A program made the translations under genes and the position numbers. DNA of 55,533 nucleotides from Mesostigma viride (lineage: Eukaryota > Streptophyta > Mesostigmatophyceae > Mesostigmatales > Mesostigmataceae), in assembly GCA_009746045.1 (NCBI GenBank), contig RPFO01001644.1, positions 1 to 55,533 of the forward strand, given 5' to 3'. The notes under the pieces are model-generated. The model saw nothing but the letters and a program-made list of their open reading frames with translations, was not told where the DNA came from and did not search any database. Shown in pieces: positions 19,928 to 29,954 of this stretch (position 1 is its first letter; every line of letters starts with the position of its first letter).

Positions 19928-21834
19928 GGTGAGGGTATGGTGCCAGCCCCCCTGAAACCATACCATAGAATAACATGTACTGTTGACCTGGGGGGACCCA
20001 AGAGATGATTTTGGCATGTAAATAGGATGTATGGGGGTCCATCCCACCACTTGTTGAGGGTGGTATGCACAGTTACACGCTCGTATTGTGCTAAAAATAG
20101 CAAAAGACGCTATTTATGGCACATTCTGCCTAGGACAATGGGGGCATCTTTTTGCATGTTTCAATATATTCCCATTTAGTTGCCCCAGTTTGCAAATTTT
20201 CCACCTAATTGGCACCCCAAAATGGTGAGTATTTCATCAGTTATTAATTTTCCCCCAAAAGAGGTACTTTTTTCGGTTGAAAAAAATAAAACAAATCATA
20301 GACACACAATTTGACCCTGGGAGATATACACAAATACTAGACATGGGCATACACAATCCCACAAAGTTTGAGCTCATTCTGACAACAAACGTGCAAGTTA
20401 TAGCGTTTGGCAGTTGGCCACCGTTGCAGCCGCTAAGGAAGGCAATAGTGAGTATTAAGGCACACTAACACTTTCTATGCCATCCAAATGGCTCCAGACC
20501 ATGCCCAATTCGAGCACAACGTACAAGGAGGTGGCTGGGCACCTCATGTGCCTTTGCCTTACCTTGGCACGGGCAACCTCATGGGTGTGTGCACAGCAAC
20601 AAGGCAGGTAGCTCTACATGTCTAGCCAGCACTTCTGAAGCGAATTCTGGGCGTATGCTGTGATCATCATACCAAAACCAAGGTGTCCAATGCAAATAGA
20701 CCCTAGAAAGCCATATCCACTGATTGCCCAATCAAGGGGAACAACAGACAGTCCACAGAGAAAGCATACTAATCATAAATGCTGCGTGCCAGGGCTTCTT
20801 ACCATGGTTACTTTGCCTTGCTAGCATATGACAGGGCTGTCTCATAATTCAGTGGGAGAGAGGCCAAGAAAACAACGGTATCCTCTACCTACATGCAGTT
20901 CCACCCATGCAATATGCCCCTCAGAACGCCCACTATAGCTTTTCTTTTCAGCGCGATTGTTTGCTAAGAAACAACCTCGACCTTGTGAGCCTCTAAGCAC
21001 ACTGAAACCACTGCTAGGAAAGGCTGCGTCAGTATTCATACAAAACTGAGTGTTTTTACCAAACTCCTTCCAAGAAACCACTCGACAAATCCCTGACAAC
21101 TTGCCAACATGCCACGGCTCATGATTTGACATGTCCCAGCGATGCAACCTAGATAAAATCACTGAAAGCTGCCAGGAATCTGGCGATGCGCATCACGGAA
21201 TGGCATGCTGCCTGGCGCTAACTGCGCGGATAGAAGGCGAAAACTTGCGTTGACAACCCTTAAAAGAAGCGAAACATTCATAGGGGGACGCTAAGCACGG
21301 GATCGTACCATTACCGTCAGTGTCATACATATGCCCAGTGGCGCAAGAAAGACCAACCTTCCATGGAAGGATGAGACGCGCATCCGGCGAGCCTGGACAG
21401 TGTCTTACCGAAAATGACGGAAATCTTGCAAAAACCCGGCGAATTTCTTTAGGATTCTCTATTGACAATGCAAACGCATCCTCGACGCTAAGTAAAGGCC
21501 ATAAAACCTGACAATCACCGCCGCCAGCGTGCATTCTTATTTATTCCTCGCGCCGAAAATTTCGGATTGGACCCCCGCGGCGATGGTCATCAATAAAATC
21601 ATCGACATTGCAAAGCGCACAAACTTAGCGATGAAATAATATCATAAACTCATCGCCTTCAAGATTCTCGCAATTTCTCTGCATTCCGCTTGTTATATTT
21701 GTCTAGTTTTGCCTGAAAGCCGTCGCCATGGCCAGCTCCGCTAGGGGTGCGCGCACCGTGCACCACTTTTTCACGGTACGGACGGGTACCGCGAATTTTT
21801 TCGGCGCCAAAAAATTCGCGCCCGGACCCTCACC
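19928..21834. mobile_element. TIR element copy B (non-autonomous DNA transposon)
   Basis: Begins GGTGAGGGT and ends ACCCTCACC, a perfect 9-bp terminal inverted repeat, flanked on both sides by TTAA (19924-19927 and 21835-21838). TTAA duplication is typical of piggyBac-type insertion, though the termini do not start CCC. 1.9 kb, no transposase. Related to copies A and C; the conserved right end includes the dyads GTGCGCGCAC, ACGGTACG and GGCGCC. Confidence 0.7.
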
Positions 21835-21838
21835 TTAA

Positions 21839-22738
21839 TTCACCGAAGGGGGAGGCCAGGTGCTCCAATGCAGATTTTATATCTGGGCAACAAAAGGGTG
21901 ATCTCCAGGTTCAGGGTGGCCCCAGGTCACCTGGAGAGGTTCAGGTTCCTATGAAGACGTCCTTGACAGCTGGTGCAGCTGTAAGAATGTCTGACCCCAT
22001 GCATCCTCGTGCTGGGCACGAGGGTGGACCTCTCATTTTGAGAGAAAGCAATGCACAACCACAGAGGGGTGTGAAGGCCTCTGGTGGTATGCATGTGGTC
22101 CCTGCTGGCGGTCCAGGTATTGGGCATGAGCAGGGTGACTCAGGCTCTGAGTCAAATGAGGATGGAAGTCAGCATGGTGATGCTGGACAACCTGACAGCA
22201 CAGTCCTGACTGTGCCAGGGACTGCTTCCTCCGTGTACCAGGAGTTGGGTGCCCAGATCCACAACATGTTTGGGCATGCCACTTCTCTGTCAAACAACTT
22301 TGCCTTCCGTATGGGCAAGGCACCCCTTCTTAAGGCGTGTCAGCAAGCTGCCTCACGGTGTAAGTGCCAGTTGTCCTCCAACAAGCCCAGGAAATCACAT
22401 GCCAAAGCTCTACCTCAGGGCATTGGTGACCTGCAGTGTGATATCCAACACATCAGGGGCATGCAACTGTTGGTGTGCGTTGACAGGTACACAAAGTACA
22501 TGGTGCTAGAGCATTTACCTTCTATGAAGAACAGGTACTTGCTGGCTGCCCTGCAGAATGTAAGAGCCAAGTTTCCTACCACAAGGATCCAGGTGGACAT
22601 GCAGTTTCAGCATCTCAAGGGTGATCCCACCCTTCCTGAGTTGCTGGTTACACCTAGGGAGGCTCATGGGCAGCAGGGTGCTATAGAGAGGGCAATCCAG
22701 GAGGTCAAGAAATTGATCATCTCTGAAGACTGGTACCC
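21839..22738 (+). pseudogene. pol: Element 2 integrase, N-terminal and catalytic part
   Basis: Frame open after TIR copy B. A Gly/Ser/His-rich spacer is followed by the HHCC zinc site ('IHNMFGH...CQQAASRCKC') and the integrase core: Asp in 'LQCDIQHI', Asp in 'IQVDMQFQ', Glu in 'GAIERAIQEV'. It matches element 1 closely across the core ('RGMQLLVCVDRYTKYMV'). A frameshift near 22735 moves the rest to another frame. Confidence 0.85.
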
Positions 22739-23557
22739 TTGTCTGCACCTGCACTTGTCAGAAGTGCATGGTTGAGGAACGTGGAGCAGCAGCTGAACAG
22801 CAGGGTCAATTTCTACTATGATGGAGTTGCTGTCAGCCCAATGGGTCTATATCATGGCCTGTGCCCACCACATGTGTTGGAGGGCTGGAAACATGCTGCA
22901 CATGTCACCTTTGCCAAGCTGAGGGAGAAGGACCGGGGTTGGAAGATGCTGGAGCCAACAGTGGGTCAGAGGGTATTAGCTTGGAAGGAACCGAGCCTGT
23001 ATGGCAAACGTGGTAGCTGGAGTCCTGGAGTGGTTACCCAGGTTGATGAAGCTAGCCACGCATGCTTGGTCAGCATGGAGGACGAACCAAAGCATGTACA
23101 CCGGCTGAGTTGGTCATATGTCAAGCCTAACCTGATGAATGAGGGCAGTCAGGCACAAGGCTCACAGGATCTGCAGGACTTTCAGGTCCCAGGTGGCATC
23201 ACTGACGCACCGACCACATCTGTTGCAGGGGAATCTGTCAGCCCTGGCCAGGTTGCAGAGGTACTTGTTGAACAGGCTGCAAGGTCAACAGCTGGGGAGT
23301 CAACTGTCAAACCCAAGGCTCTAACCAAGCCCAGGGGGACTAGTTTGGCTGGATTGATTGGGGCTCTGCAAAGGGCCAAGAAGCAGCCCAAGGTAGCCAA
23401 GCTCAGGTGGCATGGTAATCTGGGGCTGGACACTGCCTTAGAGGTAGACACTAATTCTCAGGTTTCCATCATTGGGACCAGAGCTGCAGCAGGGTACACA
23501 GCATGTCTGAGCCCAGCTATCAGTTTGTGTCTGACTTCAGTGGCGGGGTACACGTGA
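22739..23557 (+). pseudogene. pol: Element 2 integrase C-terminus plus start of protease
   Basis: Continues the integrase: 'SAWLRNVEQQLNSRV', then a C-terminal barrel-like module ('VGQRVLAWKE...GKRGSWSPGVV...HRLSWSYVKP'). A linker with 'LIGALQRAKKQPKVAKL' (conserved in element 1) leads to the protease motif 'ALEVDTNSQVSIIG'. Because integrase and the DTN motif are in one uninterrupted frame here, the order integrase-then-protease is real and not a product of rearrangement. A small indel after the motif shifts the frame. Confidence 0.85.
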
Positions 23558-24363
23558 AGGTACTGGGTGAGATATCTATTCCTATCCTTGGACAGGACAC
23601 TGCCTTTTGTGTCTTGGAGGGCTATCAGGGACCTGCTCTTCTGGGGCAGAATTTCCTATGCCAGGATGGGGTAGTGATCACGTCCTCTCTCCTGACTAAG
23701 GAAGGGGCTGGTCAGGTCCCACTGATTAATTTCAGGACCACTCACCTATCACGTGCAGTAACCAGGTCGGTTAAGCGTGTGCAAGTGTGCCAGGGGCAGG
23801 AGCCCTTGGTTGATGACCTCATATTGCCAGCTGCTAACCATCCAAGCAGTTTGGGCATTGGTCCTCACTCACTTGCTGGACGAAGCCCTATCAACTACCA
23901 AGGCCTGGTGAAGCTCATGTCCTCTTCCATTATGTGTCCCCAGGTCACACTGGGTCTGATTAAATCTGGGGAGGATTGGATCTCCAAGAAATGCGTGGAA
24001 CCTGTCAATGACCTGCCTCCTGCGCGGCGTCTACTCAAGCTCAAGTTTGTCATCAAGATGAAGGAGGTGGACGGGGTCAAGGTACCACATGTCAGGCCAG
24101 TGCTGAATGAGTTCAAGGGTACTGGTGAGTGCACTGCTGAGGAGTTGTATACCCCTTGCATGCTGCATGATACTTGGAGGCTGCTGCTGTGTGTATTTCT
24201 AGGCCTTCTCAACACTGAAGGGCTTGGACTATGGCTCAGTGGTGATAGACTTCAAGAGGGCATTTCTGGAGGGGGATGCAGATGTGGCACAGGAAAAGTG
24301 GGAGGGCAAGACGCCTTTCTATGTCAGGGTGCCTGCTGTATGGAAAAGGGACATTCACACTGA
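23503..24363 (+). pseudogene. pol: Element 2 protease C-terminal half plus RT fingers
   Basis: Contains 'VSDFSGGVHVKVLGE', 'GPALLGQNFL' (the retropepsin ILG-type strand) and the RT N-terminal block 'LKFVIKMKEVDGVKVPHVRPVLNEF' with 'ELYTPCMLHDTWRLLLC'. Frame changes near 24220 before the first RT catalytic Asp. Strong match to element 1 throughout. Confidence 0.8.
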
Positions 24364-24846
24364 GTTCCTTAAAATCCTCAAGGGCCTGGAGGGCCTGAGG
24401 TCAAGTCCAATAATCTGGAGGGAGACTCTCAACCGTTTCCTGAAGGAGCATTGCAACTTGAAGGTTTCTCCTGTAGACCCCTGTCTGTTTCTGGGGCAAT
24501 GGGAAGGCCTACCAGTGTATGCTTCGCTGCACGGGGATGACCTGCACCTGCTGGCTCCTACGTCATGGCTTAAGCAGCTGATCTCCATCATTAAGTCCAA
24601 GTTTCCTCTGGGTAGGGAGCAATGGCAGGTGGAGAATGAGCCTCTGCTGTTTGTGGGCATGGAGGCCACACTGGTGAAGAAGGGGGGAGAATGGTGTATG
24701 CTGCTGGTGGGGGGTAATGCTTATCAAGAAACCCTCATTAGCAAGCTTCCTCCAGTCATCACACAGGCACTGTGTCCTATGGTCAGGGGCATGGTTGCTT
24801 GGGTGGCAGGCATTTCCAGGCCAGACATTATGGTCATAGCCAGGTT
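24224..24846 (+). pseudogene. pol: Element 2 RT palm, cut by the non-coding LTR element
   Basis: Begins with 'VVIDFKRAFLEGD' (first catalytic Asp) and includes 'PVDPCLFLGQWEGLPVYASLHGDDLHLL' as in element 1, so HGDD in place of YVDD is a family trait. Ends at the target site AGGTT (24842-24846) of the nested element; joining to 27529 keeps the same frame. Confidence 0.85.
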
Positions 24847-25358
24847 TGTCAAGAATCCTGTCTTGAATATGCCCATTATGCTGACCGTGCAGAAATCTAT
24901 AATACGGGCAACTGTATTCGAGCCCTAATTAACAAATAGATATGCTCGGATAGTAGTACCTAAGTGGGATTTGTCCTACGTGAACGGACACTATGACTAT
25001 GTGCCAAGTTGTACAATGGCACTAGGACCATTGGTCACTATCTTCACCAGATTATAGTATTGTGTCATGTGCATGTCATACCATGCCGTACCGAGTCATG
25101 CATGCGCATGCACCATGTTCCAACATACCAGCTGTCGTTATCGACCCATTGTCGGCCCATGCGCATACCAGGGCCGCCGCCACCACTCACCTACCATAAT
25201 TACCAATGTTCACGCTACCTTGAGGTAGCCATGGAAAGCCACACCATATGGACGTAATAAATAATTTTCCTGGCTCCTGACGCTTAAGTTGGCAATGATT
25301 CACCACCTACAAATTATTAATTTAAGTCCCCATAATAATAACCCCATGCCCTTTAACA
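24847..25358 (+). repeat. 5' LTR of the non-autonomous element
   Basis: 512 bp, TGTCAAG...TTTAACA. Pairs with 27012-27523. Confidence 0.92.
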
Positions 25359-25378
25359 TGGCATCGGAGGTCCGGGGC
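25359..25378 (+). other. Primer-binding site of the non-autonomous element
   Basis: Starts TGGCATCGGAGG directly after the LTR end. Compared with the plant copia consensus TGGTATCAGAGC it fits an initiator-Met tRNA primer; the Ty1/copia element at 29872 has the almost identical TGGTATCGGAGG. Confidence 0.7.
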
Positions 25379-27011
25379 AAGATCTTTCAACGGAATTAAC
25401 CAACCTCTAAGCGGCAGCTCACATTTTATTGAGCGCCTTGATCATAGTTTATATTTTCATATACGGAGCAGCTTGGTCGAATTCTTGTACTTGATACGAC
25501 CATGATTATGGCGCAGATGCTACCGTGAAATTCAAGGCTTTCAATCGACTTACTTCAATGTGTGGTAACACCAAATATTCGGGGTGACACCTACCGTCGC
25601 TAAAATCCGTCAAGAATTTCCCAAGCTCCGGTGCGCAGGCCAGATCTACGCTTTTATACTTATATATGCCCGAAACTGATCAAACGCCAACATTTCGGTG
25701 ATGGGGACGTCGGCACTGAAGCCTGGCACTCAAAAGGTGCCGGCTCTGGTTCCAGGCAGCGCCAGTGATTTTTTACCTGGCAGCACATTTTTTGGCCGAG
25801 TGCAGTGCGTTCAATCGGCGCGGGGTCACTGACGGGCTCCCACTGAGCCGCGCGAGCTGTGAGCATCGACGAGAAATCGGCGGAGCTGTTTACCTCAAGA
25901 ATTTTTCATGAGAACCGGTCTTTCTTTTGTACCGGCACCATTTCGCGTGGCATCAACATTCTTTTGGGCGCATTCTTTTAAACCGGAATTCTTTTTAAAC
26001 GGTCATCACTTCAAGAGCCCAGAGCCTGCCATGCTCCAAGTTTCCAAGAAAAAGGGGAACATTCCCTGGGTCCTGCTCTCAAGGCCAGCCTGCTGACACA
26101 GCTGCACACCACACTAAGGAGGGTGCTCACTAACCCCCACGTTGTTTTCAGCACTAGTTGCAGTTTTATAATTCAGTCACATTTAACTAGTTGCAGGCAC
26201 CACTAGCAGCAGTAACAGCTAGTTGCATTATCACGTGCCAGCACTAGACACCCACTAGCAACCAGTTGCCCCATAATGTAAGCAGCAGTAACAGCACAGT
26301 CCCATCAGCACCATCACACTGGCATCAACAAGCACAGCAGGCAACACCAGCAGGAACAGAGTACACTGCATAGTCCATGCAGGCAGCTACCCACACTTGC
26401 CTAGCCAGCAAGGAGAAGTAGTAGCACCCAGCAGCACATGCATGACTCTCCACCACAGGCGTAGAGTAGATAGTAGCTGCAGTCAGCTGCACGCACTTGT
26501 CTAGCTAGCAAGTAGCAGTCCATCAACCAGCTCTACATCCTCACGTCACAGTTCACCTTGTAGTAGTTGCAGTAAGTTGCACCAAAACCCGTTGGCAAGC
26601 AGGTCAAAGTAGCACTACCAGCACCACACAAGAAACTGTACCCACACACAGCATAGATCGTGTGTGCACACACAACAGCTGACGTCACCGGTTTACCAGC
26701 AGCTACCAGTACAGTACCCAACGTTTCCAGCTGCAACCCTGGCATCAACCAGTACCGGCTACAGTCTGCATCCAGACTCAACACTGAGCAACCAGTCTTT
26801 ACAGTTTAAGAGCCTGTTTCCAGTTTGGCTCCACCCTCGTGTGGCGCACTCCATGTGACAATATGGGGCTACACAACCTTGCCCTCATTTTTCTTGCTGT
26901 TTTATATCAAGACCAGGGTGTCGTGTAAGGAGGGAATCCACTTAGGTACCCGACTACCCTCGCCCAGGATCTAGCATTTGTATTTATAGACAGCATCATG
27001 TGCAAGGAGGG

Positions 27012-27523
27012 TGTCAAGAATCCTGTCTTGAATATGCCCATTATGCTGACCGTGCAGAAATCTATAATACGGGCAACTGTATTCGAGCCCTAATTAACAA
27101 ATAGATATGCTCGGATAGTAGTACCTAAGTGGGATTTGTCCTACGTGAACGGACACTATGACTATGTGCCAAGTTGTACAATGGCACTAGGACCATTGGT
27201 CACTATCTTCACCAGATTATAGTATTGTGTCATGTGCATGTCATACCATGCCGTACCGAGTCATGCATGCGCATGCACCATGTTCCAACATACCAGCTGT
27301 CGTTATCGACCCATTGTCGGCCCATGCGCATACCAGGGCCGCCGCCACCACTCACCTACCATAATTACCAATGTTCACGCTACCTTGAGGTAGCCATGGA
27401 AAGCCACACCATATGGGCGTAATAAATAATTTTCCTGGCTCCTGACGCTTAAGTTGGCAATGATTCACCACCTACAAATTATTAATTTAAGTCCCCATAA
27501 TAATAACCCCATGCCCTTTAACA
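27012..27523 (+). repeat. 3' LTR of the non-autonomous element
   Basis: 512 bp direct repeat of 24847-25358, preceded by a purine tract and followed by AGGTT. Confidence 0.92.
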
Positions 27524-27528
27524 AGGTT

Positions 27529-28123
27529 GCCTGATGACATGCTGATGGAGCTAGGGTCTGCCAAAGTGGCTGATCAGGTCAGGGCTTCGTCTGGCATTCT
27601 GTCGTCTGCAGTGGATTTATCACAACCCATTTGCATGGAGCTGTATGTGGATAGCTCAATGGACAGCAGGCAGGTCTCCAAGGTCAGGGGCAGGGCTGCA
27701 GGGCTCTTTGTGCTCCGACAGGAAGGCCTGGGGAGTTTGGTGAGCTGGTTTAGTCGCCTGCTCAAACGGGTGGCTGTCAGCAGTGATGTGGCAGAATGCA
27801 GGGCTATTTGTGAAGGCATTCACACAAGCCTTTATCTGAAGGAGTTGCTTCATCAGATGACTTCTAACACTCCTTGGCCACTTCAGGTTACCACTCTTCT
27901 CAAAACAGACTCCATGGGGATGGTGCAGTTCGTGCACAGGCAGATGGCCAGAAGTAGGGACTTGGATTATCTCCTTCTTAAGGAATTATCCTCCTTGGCC
28001 AATATTGAGCATATCCCTGGGGTTGACAATCCTGCTGATGCTTTGACCAAGCTAGTGCAGAAGGCAGCAGTGCAGTACAAGGTTCTTCAGTCTCTGATGG
28101 ACCCATCTCAGCAAGCTGTCTAA
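27529..28123 (+). pseudogene. pol: Element 2 end of RT and RNase H
   Basis: Continues the RT frame of 24846 after the nested element (codons AGG TTG across the duplicated AGGTT). RNase H acidic residues are all present: 'YVDSSMDSRQ', 'VAECRAICEG', 'LKTDSMGMVQ', 'DNPADALTK'. The ORF itself is intact to its stop at 28123; it is broken only by position. Confidence 0.85.
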
Positions 28124-29049
28124 GCTGGTGCCTGGTTATAGGGCATTGGAGAGCAGATTGTATGGTAGTGTCAGCATTGTGACTGGCATAATACCTGTAT
28201 TTTAGTCTGTACTAAGGCTCATGGACCATGGTACACTCACTCTGATCATAATCAGGATACAGCCAGGTTTTGGCTGGGGTTCATGCTGTTGACTACACAA
28301 GGTTGACAGGTCCATTACAGACCATGTATTCTATTTTAAAAGAAATGTATGTTTGTACATACTTCTCACAATGGTCTGGGAACCTTTATACTGGGGTTTA
28401 TAGGGCGGGGTTTGATTCCCTGGTATTATGTTTCTACAAGCTGGCCTGTTCAGGTGTTTGCCTGTTCAGACTTCCCAAGTTCCCCAGGGCAGGATGTAAT
28501 TGTTGCCTATGTGTTTCATTTTGTCATTTGTTTGCTGTGGCAGTTTACCATCTGGCAAGTAGACGGGCGCCGTAAGACGGGCGCCAATAGACCCCTGTTG
28601 AGAGAATGACAGGCAAACTATTGTAATACGCCTTACTTTGTCAAGTGGTATTTTAATTGTCATGGATTTATTGTACTTATATTGAATATGTACTGGGTTT
28701 TATGGGATTAGTATCTGGGATTAATGTAACTCACCGCCAGAAGGTCATTGTACTGGAGGCTCTACCGAGGTGATGGGATTAATTCCTGGAGAAGACCTCA
28801 TAGAATTAACCTGTATGTATTTAATTTTGTGTGTTTCTAATATCTTGTGGTACTCTGTAATGCCACTTCCCTAGGTTTTTATCCATTTCTCATGGAATGG
28901 TTTTCCCTGTGGCAGATCTGTTTCTTTTCCAGTTCCTTAAAAGAAAAGGCTGGGGGAATGGCAATGGCCATTAAAGACATCTGTTCAAGCTTCAAGCTGG
29001 AGTGAAGGACATTTCAAGCTACTTCAAGGGTCCCTGGCAGGGGATGTGA
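28124..29049 (+). other. Element 2 3' untranslated region
   Basis: No gene. Holds GGGCGGGGTTTGATTCCCTG at 28402-28422, the same tRNA-T-arm-like motif found at the matching place in element 1. Ends at the target GTGAT (29045-29049) of the nested copia element; the remaining 23 bp of internal sequence lie at 33588-33610. Confidence 0.5.
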
Positions 29050-29499
29050 TTGTTAGGGATATTATATCCACCTGGCCACAATATATCCCAGCCTGATTTA
29101 TTTCTTGTTGGATTTATTCCATATGGACTGGGAATTTGATAGCTAATATGATGAGCTAGATGGATTGGGCTCAATGAGCTGATCAATATTCATGTGCCAT
29201 AGTCCTATTCTTGGACATGGATGACTTGTAACCTGAGTCAGCCTAGTAGCATCACGTATTTGATTGACAAGTGGTGCTATGGCCTAGTGGACAAGTGTTT
29301 GGTCCATGAGCTGACAAGTGTTGGAAGCTCATGATGACACATGTTATGACTTACATGATGACAAGTGGGTAGACTCATTGCATGACACTTGTCACTCCAA
29401 GGAGAAGAGATGTGTCACTTTATTAATCATGTTATGTGGCACATTATTATGTAGACACTTGGCATCTAGCTATTATGCCAGCTCTTTGGATCAAGTCTA

Positions 29500-29540
29500 G
29501 AATGTTCTAGGAATGTTCTAAGAATATGCCAGGAATATTC
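29500..29540 (+). promoter_or_regulatory. Heat-shock-element-like GAAnnTTC cluster in the copia LTR
   Basis: Three inverted pentamer pairs (GAATGTTC, GAATGTTC, GAATATTC) in 41 bp, about 110-150 bp upstream of TATAAAAG. Repeated in the 3' LTR at 33211, 33222 and 33244. The first two pairs are separated by 3 bp, not the ideal 2 bp. Confidence 0.4.
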
Positions 29541-29649
29541 CTGGAATATGCTGAGAATATGCTGGGAATATGCTAGGAATATGCTAGGATGTTTCTACAA
29601 GCTTCTGTGATGATGTCATTGCTGATGTCATCCTTCCTAGCCTAAAAGG

Positions 29650-29657
29650 TATAAAAG
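29650..29657 (+). promoter_or_regulatory. TATA box of the copia LTR
   Basis: TATAAAAG, well placed between the GAAnnTTC cluster and the likely R region; also present in the 3' LTR. Confidence 0.6.
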
Positions 29658-29871
29658 GAAACTGCCCCCTAAGGGCAGGTACCTCCATTCAACCTCCATT
29701 CAACCTCCATTCAAGCTCTTCTCCAACTATTATATTCTAATAAAGCCATTTATTCTTCCACGTAAATTGTCTTCAACCTCTCTTTCTTTCAGCACCTGCA
29801 AGGTGTGTGGGTAGCAAGGCCAAGCACAAGGCATTGTGTAAAACCCATTAGTCTCCTCCCCTTTCCAAACA

Positions 29872-29887
29872 TGGTATCGGAGGAAAG
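29872..29887 (+). other. Primer-binding site of the copia element
   Basis: TGGTATCGGAGG directly follows the LTR terminal CA; it matches the initiator-Met tRNA type primer site used by most Ty1/copia elements. Confidence 0.8.
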
Positions 29888-29954
29888 TTGCTGAGGAACA
29901 AGAAGACCACTGTGAACCCAGAGACATCCAGTTCCATTGGCGACTGAAGACACC

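Larger units (their letters stand above)
24847..27523 (+). mobile_element. Non-autonomous LTR retroelement (2.7 kb, no coding capacity)
   Basis: LTRs at 24847-25358 and 27012-27523, 512 bp each, with a single difference seen (A/G near 25253 and 27418). Termini TGTCAAG...TTTAACA, and a 5-bp duplication AGGTT (24842-24846, 27524-27528). Immediately after the 5' LTR lies TGGCATCGGAGG, like the initiator-Met primer-binding site of copia elements, and a purine tract (GCAAGGAGGG, about 27002-27011) precedes the 3' LTR. The internal 1.65 kb has no gene. Near-identity of the LTRs shows it is the youngest insertion visible. Confidence 0.92.
29050..29871 (+). repeat. 5' LTR of the copia element, with promoter and poly(A) signals
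   Basis: Contains three GAAnnTTC motifs at 29500-29507, 29511-29518 and 29533-29540, then a degenerate 11-bp 'GGAATATGCTA' repeat to about 29590. A TATAAAAG box lies at 29650-29657, a triple CCTCCATTCAA repeat near 29682-29715 and AATAAA near 29739. Confidence 0.9.
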
